21,972 nt of DNA from Eggerthella sp. CAG:368 (GCA_000434775.1 FR895493.1:58232-80203), one strand, 5' to 3'; counted from the first letter of the stretch, positions 1 to 7,908 are shown. Notes: a model not told the origin generated them from the letters alone. Program-made: numbers and translations.

Positions 1-67
1 CGATGACGGCACCATCGAGGCTGACTTTGAAGTTGTAGATGAAGACGCAGACAAAAAGGATAAGTAA
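1..67 (+). CDS. dnaK: DnaK (Hsp70) C-terminal end, partial
   Basis: The window opens inside a reading frame (codons from base 2) that ends at TAA 65-67. It encodes an acidic tail, DDGTIEADFEVVDEDADKKD plus a final K. A tail with a G-x-I/V-x-A-[DE]-F/Y-E-V-V/I-D-[DE] core is typical of the disordered DnaK C-terminus. grpE follows two bases after the stop, which matches the dnaK-grpE-dnaJ order of actinobacterial heat-shock operons. Only 21 residues are visible, so the call rests on the tail motif plus context. Confidence 0.88.
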   Translation, partial: DDGTIEADFEVVDEDADKKDK

Positions 68-69
68 TT

Positions 70-678
70 ATGGCCGCACCAGATAAAGACAAAGTATGCG
101 AAAACGCTGCTTGCGCTGGTGAGGATGCTCAGAAGGTGGAAGCTGAAGTGCTCGACGCTTCAGCTGAAACCGAAGAGCAAAAGGCTGAGGAGCCAGTAGA
201 CGAACTCGCTAAAGCGCAGGAGGAAGCAGGTGCTTGGAAGGATAAGTATTATCGCCTCCATGCAGAGTGGGATACGTATCGTCGCCGTATGAATGAGCAG
301 CGCGAAGAAGAAAAGCTACGCGCAACCGAAAAGTTAATTGCTGAATTGGTTCCTGTTTTGGACGATTTTGAGCGCACCATTGATTACGCTGAGAAAAATG
401 GCGAAACGGGATTGCTAGGCGGCGTAAGTGCTGTTCATTCCAAACTCAAAGCAGTGTTCGAGAAAGAGGGTGTTGAGGTAATTGACCCTAAGGGTGAAGC
501 CTTCAATGCTCTTGAGGCTCAGGCTGTTGCCACTGTTGATGATCCAAGCGTTCCCGACGAAACGGTTGCCGAGGTTTACCAAAAAGGTTACCGCATGGGA
601 AACAAGGTAATTCGCAATGCGATGGTTACCGTTACGGTTGGTGGACCTAAGCGCGAGTCCGAAGAAGAGGAAGAGTAG
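70..678 (+). CDS. grpE: GrpE nucleotide-exchange factor of DnaK
   Basis: GrpE is the cytosolic cofactor that releases ADP from DnaK and so drives the Hsp70 cycle. The 202-residue protein has a charged, disordered N-terminus (about 1-50). A long helical coiled-coil follows (about 50-110, with WKDKYYRLHAEWDTYRRRM and LVPVLDDFERTI). The C-terminal beta-domain (about 135-195) carries the signature EAQAVATVDDPSVPDETVAE and GYRMGNKVIRNAMVTVTVG. Length and domain order are normal for actinobacterial GrpE. The ATG lies two bases after the dnaK stop with AAGGA at 56-60 as ribosome binding site, so translation is probably coupled to dnaK. Confidence 0.97.
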   Translation: MAAPDKDKVCENAACAGEDAQKVEAEVLDASAETEEQKAEEPVDELAKAQEEAGAWKDKYYRLHAEWDTYRRRMNEQREEEKLRATEKLIAELVPVLDDFERTIDYAEKNGETGLLGGVSAVHSKLKAVFEKEGVEVIDPKGEAFNALEAQAVATVDDPSVPDETVAEVYQKGYRMGNKVIRNAMVTVTVGGPKRESEEEEE

Positions 679-797
679 AACACTCAATTTGGCTCTTCGG
701 GTGCCGTGAGCTTGAAGAAAATGCAGCTAACGTTCGGTTTGGGCATTTGGTTTATTGAGCTTTAAAGGTTTATCCAGCTAAAAATATGAAGTAAGTG

Positions 798-832
798 AAG
801 GAAGGCGGGCTATGGTGATGTCCGCCTTCCTT
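798..832 (+). promoter_or_regulatory. 11-bp perfect hairpin between grpE and dnaJ
   Basis: Bases 798-808 (AAGGAAGGCGG) are the exact reverse complement of 822-832, with a 13-nt loop. The hairpin sits in the 168-bp grpE-dnaJ gap and ends about 12 bases before the dnaJ ribosome binding site. No run of T follows, so it is not a standard terminator. It may be an attenuator, a processing site or an mRNA-stability element that sets the dnaJ level relative to dnaK-grpE; that role is inference. Confidence 0.6.
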
Positions 833-855
833 GTAAGGAAAGAGAGGTGGAGCGT

Positions 856-1794
856 ATGGCACAGACTCCTGATTACTACAAGACGCTAGGCGTTCCACGG
901 GACGCAAAAACCGAAGATATTAAAAAAGCCTTTCGCAAATTGGCTCGTAAGCATCATCCCGATGCTGGTGGTGATGAAGCAAAGTTTAAGGAAATTAACG
1001 AAGCCTACGAGGTTTTGAGTGACGATAAAAAGCGTGCGATGTATGACCAGTATGGCACGGCTAATGAAAACCAAATCCCTTATGGTGGAGGTTGGCAGCA
1101 GGCAGCGGGTGGCAACCCGTTTGAGGGTTCAGGTTTTGGTAGCTGGGCAGACATTCTGGAAAGTATGCGTCATGGTGAAGGAGCGTTCGGAACTGAGTGG
1201 AATTTTGGTGGCTTTGGCGGGCAACCTCGCAGCCCTCAGCCCCAAAAGGGTGCTGACAAAACAGTATCAATGACCGTAACGTTTGATGAGGCATTTAAGG
1301 GTTGCGAAAAGCGTGTGAAAATAGGCACGAAGGGAACTTCCGAAAAGGAAACCCTGACTATCAAAATTCCTGCTGGTGCTGTAGATGGTGGACGAGTAAG
1401 GCTTAAAGGGCGCGGTGCTCCAGGGATGAATGGCGGTGCTGCGGGTGATTTGCTTGTTACCATTAAAATTGCTGAACATCCCTTGTTCTCCCGCGCGAAG
1501 GAAAATGTTCTTATCACCGTTCCCGTTACGTTTGCGGAGGCCGCTCTTGGTGCTCAAGTGGTTGTACCTGCTCCAGACGGTACAAAGGTTCGCATCAAAG
1601 TTCCTGCGGGAACACAAGATGGAACCGTTCTTACTGTTAAAGGAAAGGGCGCTCCAAAGTTAGGCAAGCAAGGCGGCGTTGGCGCACTGAAGATAACGAT
1701 TCATGTTGAAATTCCTAAAGAACTCAACGACGAGCAAAAGACGGCGCTTGAAGCATTTCAGGCAGCAACGAAGGAAGAAGTGAGAGCATGGTGA
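856..1794 (+). CDS. dnaJ: DnaJ-family co-chaperone, class B (no zinc finger)
   Basis: This J-domain protein stimulates the DnaK ATPase and delivers substrates. From ATG 856 it has 312 residues. An N-terminal J domain (about 5-70) carries HPD at 34-36 and the FKEINEAYEVLSD helix. A Gly/Phe-rich linker (about 75-130) is followed by two beta-sandwich substrate-binding domains (KGCEKRVKIG, IKIPAGAVDGGRVRLKGRG, VPAGTQDGTVLTVKGKG). There are no CxxCxGxG repeats, so it is class B, like CbpA or DnaJ2, although it occupies the usual operon position of class A DnaJ. An in-frame GTG at 847 would add three residues. ATG 856 is preferred because AGAGGTGG at 843-850 is well spaced as a binding site. The stop overlaps hspR by 7 bases. 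Confidence 0.93.
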   Translation: MAQTPDYYKTLGVPRDAKTEDIKKAFRKLARKHHPDAGGDEAKFKEINEAYEVLSDDKKRAMYDQYGTANENQIPYGGGWQQAAGGNPFEGSGFGSWADILESMRHGEGAFGTEWNFGGFGGQPRSPQPQKGADKTVSMTVTFDEAFKGCEKRVKIGTKGTSEKETLTIKIPAGAVDGGRVRLKGRGAPGMNGGAAGDLLVTIKIAEHPLFSRAKENVLITVPVTFAEAALGAQVVVPAPDGTKVRIKVPAGTQDGTVLTVKGKGAPKLGKQGGVGALKITIHVEIPKELNDEQKTALEAFQAATKEEVRAW

Positions 1795-2171
1795 ACGACA
1801 GAAACAGACCGCTCTATATGATTAGCGTAGCGGCAGAACTTGCTGGTGTTCATCCTCAAACGCTGCGCATTTATGAGCAGAAGGGGCTTGTTTCCCCACA
1901 GCGCACGAGCGGAAATACTCGCATGTATTCCCAAGCAGACATTGATCGTTTGCAATTGATTAACGAGCTTACCAGCGAGGGCATTAATCTTGCGGGTGTT
2001 ATCAGAATTTTGGACTTAAAGGGAAGGCTCGATGAGCGCGACGACGAAATTGATTCGCTCCATAAGCGTGTTCGTCGTTTAGCTGATAGGGTTCATGAGT
2101 TGGAAACGCGTGAAAGCGTGAATTCTTTAGTGAACGAAACCAACTCAATTGTCCTGCGTCGATTTACGTAA
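1788..2171 (+). CDS. hspR: HspR, MerR-family heat-shock repressor
   Basis: HspR represses the dnaK operon and clpB in actinobacteria, using DnaK as co-repressor. This 127-residue protein has a winged-helix MerR DNA-binding domain at about 8-75. Its first helix-turn-helix reads SVAAELAGVHPQTLRIYEQK and the wing includes SGNTRMYSQADIDRLQ. A charged coiled-coil follows (about 85-115, DERDDEIDSLHKRVRRLADR). The start overlaps the dnaJ stop by 7 bases (ATGGTGA), so translation is coupled. AAGGAAG at 1771-1777 may serve as ribosome binding site. HspR's usual operator, an inverted repeat related to CTTGAGT-N7-ACTCAAG, was not found here; it would be expected upstream of dnaK, outside the window. Confidence 0.95.
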   Translation: MVNDRNRPLYMISVAAELAGVHPQTLRIYEQKGLVSPQRTSGNTRMYSQADIDRLQLINELTSEGINLAGVIRILDLKGRLDERDDEIDSLHKRVRRLADRVHELETRESVNSLVNETNSIVLRRFT

Positions 2172-2184
2172 GTAGAACCATACA

Positions 2185-2200
2185 GGAGAAACCATTCTCC
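2185..2200 (+). promoter_or_regulatory. Short hairpin just upstream of the clpB ribosome binding site
   Basis: GGAGAA-ACCA-TTCTCC is a perfect 6-bp stem with a 4-nt loop in the 47-bp hspR-clpB gap. The clpB binding site AAGGGGGA (2206-2212 region) begins six bases downstream. It contains a GGAG that could mimic a binding site. It could modulate clpB translation or be chance; it does not match the HspR operator consensus. Confidence 0.35.
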
Positions 2201-2218
2201 ATATGAAGGGGGATAGAT

Positions 2219-4963
2219 ATGAGATTTGACAAACTGGCATTGACTGCTCAGGAAGCACTTCAGTCAGCGATGTCTATCGCTGGAGAAGCGGAGGCCGGTT
2301 CAGTTGAACCATTGCACTTGTTGAGTGCCTTGCTTGCTTCGGGTGAACACAATATGAATGCGATTGTGAGTCGCATTGGTGCTGATCCTGCGTATTTAAA
2401 AACGAAAACCGCTGAAGAAATATCACGTATGCCAAAGGTTTCTAATGGCGGATTTATGGGTATGGCGGTGCCTTCTCCTGCGTTTATTAAAGTAATGGAT
2501 AACGCAGTAAAAATCGCCGAAAAACTGGGGGATTCCTATGCAACAAGCGAACACTTGCTCATTGCTTTGTCTGAGGAAAAGGGCACAGCGGGCAAGATCT
2601 TAAACGATGCTGGCATCACCCGTAAAAACATCGAGGAAGCATATGAAGAATTGCGAGGTGATACACGAGTGACTGACGCACAAAATAAAGCGGAATTTGA
2701 GGTTTTAGAGCAGTACGGCAACAACCTTACTCAGGCTGCTCGTGAAGGAAAACTCGATCCTGTTATTGGTCGTTCGGAAGAAATCCGTCGTACCATTCAG
2801 GTCCTTTCGCGTCGTACAAAGAATAACCCTGTATTGATTGGTGAACCTGGCACTGGTAAAACGGCAATCGTTGAAGGTTTGGCCCAGCGTATTGTTGCAG
2901 GTGATGTTCCTTCGAGCTTGCAGGATCGTGAGCTGATTGCGCTTGACTTGCCTGCGATGTTGGCTGGTGCTAAGTACCGCGGTGAATTCGAGGACCGATT
3001 GAAGGCGGTTCTTCGTGAAGTTAAGCAGTCTGATGGTCAAATTATTTTGTTCATCGATGAGCTTCATACTATTGTTGGAGCGGGTTCTACGGGTGATAGC
3101 TCGATGGATGCGGGCAATATGCTCAAGCCTGCTTTGGCGCGTGGTGAGCTTCATGCCATTGGTGCCACCACCTTGGATGAATACCGCAAATACATCGAGA
3201 AAGACGCAGCGCTTGAGCGCAGGTTCCAGCCTGTTCTTGTCGGCGAGCCTTCGGTTGAAGACACTATTGCTATTTTGCGCGGCTTAAAGGAAAAGTACGA
3301 AATACATCATGGCGTTCGCATTACCGACTCTGCTTTGGTGGCTGCAGCTGAACTTTCTAACCGCTACATTTCTGATCGTTTCTTGCCCGATAAGGCAATT
3401 GACTTGATGGATGAGGCAGCAAGTCGTTTGCGTATTGAAATCGACAGTATGCCTGAAGAGGTGGATCTTGCGGAGCGTAAGCTTACTCAGATGCAGATCG
3501 AAGAGCAGGCTTTGATGAAAGAAACCGATGAGCCAAGCAAAGAGCGCCTTGAGGCTTTGCGTAAAGAAATTTCCCAGGCTCGTGAGGAGTTGGATCGCCA
3601 GAAGGCCGAGTGGAAGAATGAGAAAGACGTTATCGTTGATGTTCAATCACTGAAAGCCGAAATAGATTCTGCGCAGCTTGAAGAAGAGCGCGCAACCCGC
3701 GAGGGCGATTTAGCACGTGCTTCCGAGTTGCGTTATGGTCGCATTCCTGAGTTGCAGGTCAAGCTGAAGGAAGCAGAAGCTACCCTTGAAGCCCGCCAGG
3801 AACAGGGTGCAATTCTTAAAGAGGAAGTTTCCGAAGAAGAAATTGCTGAAGTTGTTTCCACATGGACGGGTATTCCTGTTACCAAGATGATGCAGGGTGA
3901 AATGGCTAAGCTGGTCGACTTGGAAGATCGTTTGCACGATCGCGTGGTTGGCCAAGATGAAGCCGTTTCTGCTGTCGCAGGTGCAATTCGTCGTAACCGC
4001 GCGGGTCTTTCTGATCCCGATAGACCAATCGGTAGTTTCTTGTTCTTGGGTCCAACAGGTGTTGGCAAGACTGAGCTAGCGAAAGCATTGGCTGAGTACT
4101 TGTTTGATAGCGAGCGCGCAATGGTTCGTATTGACATGTCTGAGTACATGGAAAAGCATTCGGTTGCTCGTTTAGTCGGCGCCCCTCCAGGATATGTTGG
4201 CTATGACGAAGGTGGTCAGCTTACCGAGGCGGTTCGCCGTAAGCCCTACTGCGTTGTATTGCTTGACGAAATTGAGAAAGCGCATCCAGATGTTTTCAAT
4301 ATTTTGTTACAGGTGCTTGACGATGGCCGTTTAACCGATGGCCAGGGTCGTGTGGTGAGCTTCAAGAACGCCATCATTATCATGACGTCTAATGTGGGTT
4401 CGCAGTCTATCCGTGATTTTGCGAATGCAAATAGCAATGATTCCATGGGTAACGTGATGGAGGACTTGATGAAGTCTGACATTGCAACGGCATCGAAACG
4501 TTTGGCGGAGCTTTCAAATAGCATCAACGATGCATTACGGGCAACCTTTAGGCCTGAATTCCTGAATCGTATTGATGACGTGATTACCTTTAATCCTCTT
4601 TCGATTGCAGCCATGGAGCCCATCGTTGAGCTTCAGCTTAAAGATGTTCGTCATCGTTTGGCTGACCGCCGTGTTGATTTGGAGGTTACGCCAGCAGCTG
4701 TTGAGCGTTTGGCGATTGATGGTTATGACCCAGTATATGGTGCTCGTCCGCTCCGCCGTTTGATTCAGCGTGAAGTAGTTGATCGTATAGCAACGGCAAT
4801 TATTGAGGGTAAAGTGAACGACGGTGCTCATGTGGTAGTTGATATTGATTCTGACGGAAACTATGCAACTACTATTCAGAGCGTATCTGACCATAAGGCT
4901 TTCGAGGAAAGTGTTGCTGATGTTCTTGATCAGGCAGATGACATTTTAGGAAGTGCTGAATAA
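2219..4963 (+). CDS. clpB: ClpB (Hsp100) disaggregase
   Basis: ClpB is a cytosolic hexameric AAA+ machine that, with DnaK, pulls proteins out of aggregates. The 914-residue protein has the Clp N-domain (about 1-145). AAA-1 has Walker A GEPGTGKT at 208-215, Walker B ILFIDELHT and an arginine finger region LERRFQ. The long coiled-coil M-domain (about 410-525) distinguishes ClpB from ClpA and ClpC. AAA-2 has Walker A GPTGVGKT at 611-618, VVLLDEIEKAH and sensor 2 GARPLRR. It is about 50 residues longer than E. coli ClpB. Part of the excess is a Ser/Asn/Met-rich insert after the second sensor-1 strand (IIMTSNVGS, then about 35 residues before FRPEFLNRID). The start is fixed by AAGGGGGA upstream. 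A terminator follows. Confidence 0.98.
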   Translation: MRFDKLALTAQEALQSAMSIAGEAEAGSVEPLHLLSALLASGEHNMNAIVSRIGADPAYLKTKTAEEISRMPKVSNGGFMGMAVPSPAFIKVMDNAVKIAEKLGDSYATSEHLLIALSEEKGTAGKILNDAGITRKNIEEAYEELRGDTRVTDAQNKAEFEVLEQYGNNLTQAAREGKLDPVIGRSEEIRRTIQVLSRRTKNNPVLIGEPGTGKTAIVEGLAQRIVAGDVPSSLQDRELIALDLPAMLAGAKYRGEFEDRLKAVLREVKQSDGQIILFIDELHTIVGAGSTGDSSMDAGNMLKPALARGELHAIGATTLDEYRKYIEKDAALERRFQPVLVGEPSVEDTIAILRGLKEKYEIHHGVRITDSALVAAAELSNRYISDRFLPDKAIDLMDEAASRLRIEIDSMPEEVDLAERKLTQMQIEEQALMKETDEPSKERLEALRKEISQAREELDRQKAEWKNEKDVIVDVQSLKAEIDSAQLEEERATREGDLARASELRYGRIPELQVKLKEAEATLEARQEQGAILKEEVSEEEIAEVVSTWTGIPVTKMMQGEMAKLVDLEDRLHDRVVGQDEAVSAVAGAIRRNRAGLSDPDRPIGSFLFLGPTGVGKTELAKALAEYLFDSERAMVRIDMSEYMEKHSVARLVGAPPGYVGYDEGGQLTEAVRRKPYCVVLLDEIEKAHPDVFNILLQVLDDGRLTDGQGRVVSFKNAIIIMTSNVGSQSIRDFANANSNDSMGNVMEDLMKSDIATASKRLAELSNSINDALRATFRPEFLNRIDDVITFNPLSIAAMEPIVELQLKDVRHRLADRRVDLEVTPAAVERLAIDGYDPVYGARPLRRLIQREVVDRIATAIIEGKVNDGAHVVVDIDSDGNYATTIQSVSDHKAFEESVADVLDQADDILGSAE

Positions 4964-5092
4964 ACGCTTTGAATAAATGTACAGAGATTGCCTTATTGAT
5001 TTGGAGGCGACATAAGAGCTAAAACAAATGAGGATAATCTCGAATAGGCTTGCGGGCTGAACGGTTTGTTTGCTTCGGCGCGCGGATACTAC

Positions 5093-5126
5093 AAGGGCTT
5101 CGGAAGATTTATTCCGAAGCCCTTTT
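5093..5126 (+). terminator. Rho-independent terminator of the dnaK-clpB operon
   Basis: Arms 5093-5104 (AAGGGCTTCGGA) and 5113-5124 are perfectly complementary over 12 bp around an 8-nt loop, followed by a TTTT run at 5123-5126. It lies 129 bases after the clpB stop. The stretch 4964-5092 between the stop and the hairpin shows no credible gene. Confidence 0.9.
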
Positions 5127-5136
5127 CTGCTTGTAC

Positions 5137-5142
5137 TAAAAT
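5137..5142 (+). promoter_or_regulatory. Possible -10 element for a leaderless transcript of the 59-aa gene
   Basis: TAAAAT at 5137-5142 lies exactly 6 bases before the ATG at 5149. Transcription would therefore start at or next to the start codon. No Shine-Dalgarno sequence precedes the ATG, which supports a leaderless message. No good -35 hexamer is visible because the upstream bases belong to the terminator stem, so the call is tentative. Confidence 0.35.
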
Positions 5143-5148
5143 GACCAC

Positions 5149-5328
5149 ATGAAAAAACTACTCAAGCATAAACAGCAACAATTGCAACAGGGGCTTGTTC
5201 AGCCTGATATGAAGGACAGGATCGTTGTCCCGCTTCTTGGTGTCGGTGCAATACTTATGAGCATCGTAGCCTTTATTTTGTTGCTTTATATTTTAACTAT
5301 CATTGTTCGTCTTTTTTTTGTTTTGTAG
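5149..5328 (+). CDS. Small single-pass membrane protein (59 aa), unknown
   Basis: The frame runs from ATG 5149 to TAG 5326-5328. It encodes a basic, glutamine-rich N-terminus (MKKLLKHKQQQLQQGLVQPD), a short linker (MKDRIVV) and one long hydrophobic segment (about 28-59, with VGAILMSIVAFILLLYILTI). The positive N-terminus suggests the N-in orientation. The gene starts 22 bases after the clpB operon terminator and is followed nine bases later by another small membrane-protein gene, then trkH. No family is recognised. Position suggests a small partner or regulator of the potassium system, by analogy with other small subunits of transporters, but the sequence does not prove this. It could also be a non-functional short frame. 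Confidence 0.55.
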   Translation: MKKLLKHKQQQLQQGLVQPDMKDRIVVPLLGVGAILMSIVAFILLLYILTIIVRLFFVL

Positions 5329-5337
5329 GGAAGAACG

Positions 5338-5556
5338 ATGTGTCTGTTTGAGAGCCATGAAGCCTTAATGGCAGAGATAAAAAAGTTGGAGCATGTGCTA
5401 AAAGTTACTGTTCGTAAAGAACTAGCTATCTTGATGTTTGCTGCTTTAGAGTTGCTTGAAAAAAAATGCGTCTTAATGCTATTTACCGCAATGGGACTCC
5501 TTTCACTTTTGTGGTTAGGGCTGATTTCTGATGTGGCAGAAGTTTTCATTCTATGA
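5338..5556 (+). CDS. Small membrane protein (72 aa) overlapping trkH, unknown
   Basis: ATG 5338 is preceded by GGGAAG at 5328-5333. The protein has an amphipathic helical N-terminal half (EALMAEIKKLEHVLKVTVRK), a moderately hydrophobic middle (ELAILMFAALELLEKK) and a clear transmembrane helix (about 44-66, VLMLFTAMGLLSLLWLGLI). Its last 26 bases overlap the start of trkH in another frame, which implies translational coupling. The preceding gene ends nine bases upstream. It resembles generic small helical membrane proteins and no family can be assigned. A function linked to TrkH is inferred from position only. Confidence 0.6.
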   Translation: MCLFESHEALMAEIKKLEHVLKVTVRKELAILMFAALELLEKKCVLMLFTAMGLLSLLWLGLISDVAEVFIL

Positions 5557-7051
5557 TGTTCGTGTTATTGGGCATTATTTAGGGGTTTTGATTTCGTTTT
5601 TCTCGCTTTTGCTGGTTGTGCCTTTGGTCACTGCCCTTGTTCTCCAGGAATGGGAGCCGGCAACTCGCTATCTTTTGGCCATTGGTCTTTCTTTGATTGT
5701 TGGCTCAGGTATGCGAATGATGCGTATACAGCCAGGAAGATTGAACCGCCAGCAAGCTATGGCAGTTACGGGTTTAGCTTGGTTTTTTCTTGCTCTTATT
5801 GCAGCCGTTCCGCTTGCGCTGTCTGACCACTATGCGTCTTATATCGATGCGCTGTTTGAGTGTATGTCGGGTCTTACGACGACGGGCGCTTCTATAGTGG
5901 TTGACTTGGATCATCTGTCAAATGCTGACAACATGTTTCGCTTTTTGATGCACTTTCTCGGCGGTTTGGGGTTAATTGTTGTCGCGCTTTCTTTGGGTAT
6001 TCTAGGTAAAGGGACCTCGGGACTTTACACCTCTGAGGGAAGAAGTGAACACGTGCTTCCTAACATCGTTAATACTACGAGGCTTATCAGTCGAATTGCT
6101 ATTATTCTTGTGGGAGTATCGGCCGTGATGGTAACAATTATCTGTTTGATAGCAGGCATGGAACCTATTCGGGCTGTTTTACATGCGTTTTGGATTTCTA
6201 TTTCGGGTTTTATGACAGCCGGTTTTACACCAACAAGCCAATCAATTATGTACTATCATTCGTTGCCTCTTGAGATAATTTGTATGGTGTTGATGATTTT
6301 AGGAACAATCAACTTTGCATTGTTTGTTGAAATTTGGAGAGGGAATACTACAGCGTTTTTTAAAGACATCGAAATAAGAACCGCTTTTATCTGGCTGTTA
6401 GTCATAACGGTCGTATTTATGAGTTCACTTGCAGCAACGTTGACGTTTTCTGGGCTTCCAGAAATGCTTCGTCGTGGTGTGTTCATGGTAGTTTCATCTT
6501 TTTCAACTACAGGCTTTCAAGTAGTAACGAGCAACCAGATTACTACCGTCTTTTCTTCGGGCGCCATGTTGATGTTGGCCCTGCTTATGGCTGTTGGTGG
6601 TTCGAGTGGCTCTACTGCTGGCGGTATGAAGCTTTCTCGTATTGGCATGATTGCAAAATCGGTTGTGGCAACCATAAAAGAAACACTCGCACCTGATTCC
6701 GCGCGAGTTTCCGTGGTGTATACACACATTGAAAAAAAGGTTCTTTCGAGCGATGTGGTTAAGAGCGCAATGACAGTATCGGCTTTGTTTATCATGACGT
6801 TTGTTATTGGTTCTTTAGCAGGTGTTGCTCATGGCTATGACGCAACATCAGCTATTTTTGAATCTGTTTCCATGGCATCAAATGGTGGTTTGAGTTCGGG
6901 CATTGTTTCGCGCGGTATGCCAATCTCTCTTGAATTTCTCTATATCATTGAAATGTGGGCTGGTCGTCTTGAATTTATCGCACTGCTCGCTCTTTTGGTG
7001 AAGCTTGTTGTTTCCGTTCTTCCCAACAAGCCTATAAGGCGTGATAGATAA
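5531..7051 (+). CDS. trkH: TrkH/KtrB-family potassium uptake membrane subunit
   Basis: This is the pore-forming subunit of a Trk/Ktr potassium uptake system in the cytoplasmic membrane. The 506-residue protein shows the four M1-P-M2 repeats of the family. Selectivity-filter segments are recognisable in each: SGLTTTGAS, SGFMTAGFTPT, SSFSTTGFQVV and SMASNGGLSSG. The GGSSGSTAGGMK loop of the third repeat is also present. A cytosolic TrkA/KtrA gating subunit with NAD-binding RCK domains is not adjacent, so it must lie elsewhere if present. ATG 5531 lies inside the upstream 72-aa gene. The stop (TAA 7049-7051) shares one base with the next start (TAATG), so three consecutive genes appear translationally coupled. 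Confidence 0.95.
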   Translation: MWQKFSFYDVRVIGHYLGVLISFFSLLLVVPLVTALVLQEWEPATRYLLAIGLSLIVGSGMRMMRIQPGRLNRQQAMAVTGLAWFFLALIAAVPLALSDHYASYIDALFECMSGLTTTGASIVVDLDHLSNADNMFRFLMHFLGGLGLIVVALSLGILGKGTSGLYTSEGRSEHVLPNIVNTTRLISRIAIILVGVSAVMVTIICLIAGMEPIRAVLHAFWISISGFMTAGFTPTSQSIMYYHSLPLEIICMVLMILGTINFALFVEIWRGNTTAFFKDIEIRTAFIWLLVITVVFMSSLAATLTFSGLPEMLRRGVFMVVSSFSTTGFQVVTSNQITTVFSSGAMLMLALLMAVGGSSGSTAGGMKLSRIGMIAKSVVATIKETLAPDSARVSVVYTHIEKKVLSSDVVKSAMTVSALFIMTFVIGSLAGVAHGYDATSAIFESVSMASNGGLSSGIVSRGMPISLEFLYIIEMWAGRLEFIALLALLVKLVVSVLPNKPIRRDR

Positions 7052-7905
7052 TGGCTCAACATGACAATAACAATAATCAGCCTGAGAGCAAAAAGGAACA
7101 AAATGGGCGCTGGCGTCTAGGTCCTTATGGCCATTTGCGCTCAGGTGCTCGTCCTGCTTCTATCGATAAGATGAAAAAGCGTCGTATGACTAAGTCTATG
7201 ATTGTTGGCCTTTCGTCGTTGTGTATCGCTTTTGTGCTTGCGATTGTAGTGTTTGTTCTGGTTCAGCCTGAAGGAACGACAACAGATGCAGGGTCTGCTC
7301 CTAGCGGGGGAAATACTTCAATGGAACAAAAGCCTGAAAACAAAGAAGGCGACGAAAGTACGGGTGGCTCTGCTGAAGGCTCCTCAGAAGATCTTACTCA
7401 AGCACCAAACTCTAAGGGAAATAAAGTAAACGTTAATCAGTTGCCCGATAGCTCGTTTTTGTATGACACCGACATTGCTGAACTCGCTAAGGCTGATACG
7501 TTCAATGATGGACAAACTGTCCAGGTAAAAGGAGAAGTGGTGGGAGACGCCATCAACGATGAAGATGATAATTCCTTCCGTTGGATAAGTCTGCAAGACG
7601 ATGATGATCTTAATCCAGCAACGCTATCTGTTTTGGTTGACGAAAAACAACTTGCCCTCATTGATTCGTTCGGGCGTTATGGCAGGCAGGGAAGCATGCT
7701 GCAGGTACGAGGTTCCTATCATTTGGCATGTGCTGACCATGATGGATTAAGTGATATTCATGCCGAAGAAGTGCAGGTGCTTTCTGAAGGGAAAGAAATT
7801 GATACGCCCATTAATCCTGTTGTTATAACGGCAGCTGTTATTAGTGTTTTCTTGGGCTGTGCGCTCTTGGTGCTATATTCCATTAGACGCGAAAGGATGC
7901 GTTAG
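7051..7905 (+). CDS. Membrane protein with a beta-rich extracytoplasmic domain, unknown
   Basis: The 284-residue protein begins with a basic cytosolic stretch (NGRWRLGPYGHLRSGARP, MKKRRMTK). A first transmembrane helix follows (about 49-73). Next come a Ser/Gly/Glu-rich low-complexity linker (about 74-135), a folded beta-rich domain (about 140-255) and a second transmembrane helix (about 255-277) with a basic tail RRERMR. The beta domain has the look of an OB fold (QTVQVKGEVVGDAI, FRWISLQDDD, SMLQVRGSYH, DIHAEEVQVL). That resemblance is by eye and would need structure prediction. The start overlaps the trkH stop by one base and the stop is three bases before rsgA, so it belongs to the same transcript. 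No known family is recognised. It may sense or bind something outside the membrane. Confidence 0.8.
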   Translation: MAQHDNNNNQPESKKEQNGRWRLGPYGHLRSGARPASIDKMKKRRMTKSMIVGLSSLCIAFVLAIVVFVLVQPEGTTTDAGSAPSGGNTSMEQKPENKEGDESTGGSAEGSSEDLTQAPNSKGNKVNVNQLPDSSFLYDTDIAELAKADTFNDGQTVQVKGEVVGDAINDEDDNSFRWISLQDDDDLNPATLSVLVDEKQLALIDSFGRYGRQGSMLQVRGSYHLACADHDGLSDIHAEEVQVLSEGKEIDTPINPVVITAAVISVFLGCALLVLYSIRRERMR

Positions 7906-7908
7906 AAC

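Noticed and set aside
679..2218. CIRCE or HspR-type operator within the visible heat-shock operon
   Set aside because: No TTAGCACTC-N9-GAGTGCTAA or CTTGAGT-N7-ACTCAAG match was found; operators probably lie upstream of dnaK outside the window.
2705..4149. Several minus-strand open frames of 80-150 codons within clpB
   Set aside because: They are shadows of a strongly conserved coding frame and their translations show no protein-like pattern.
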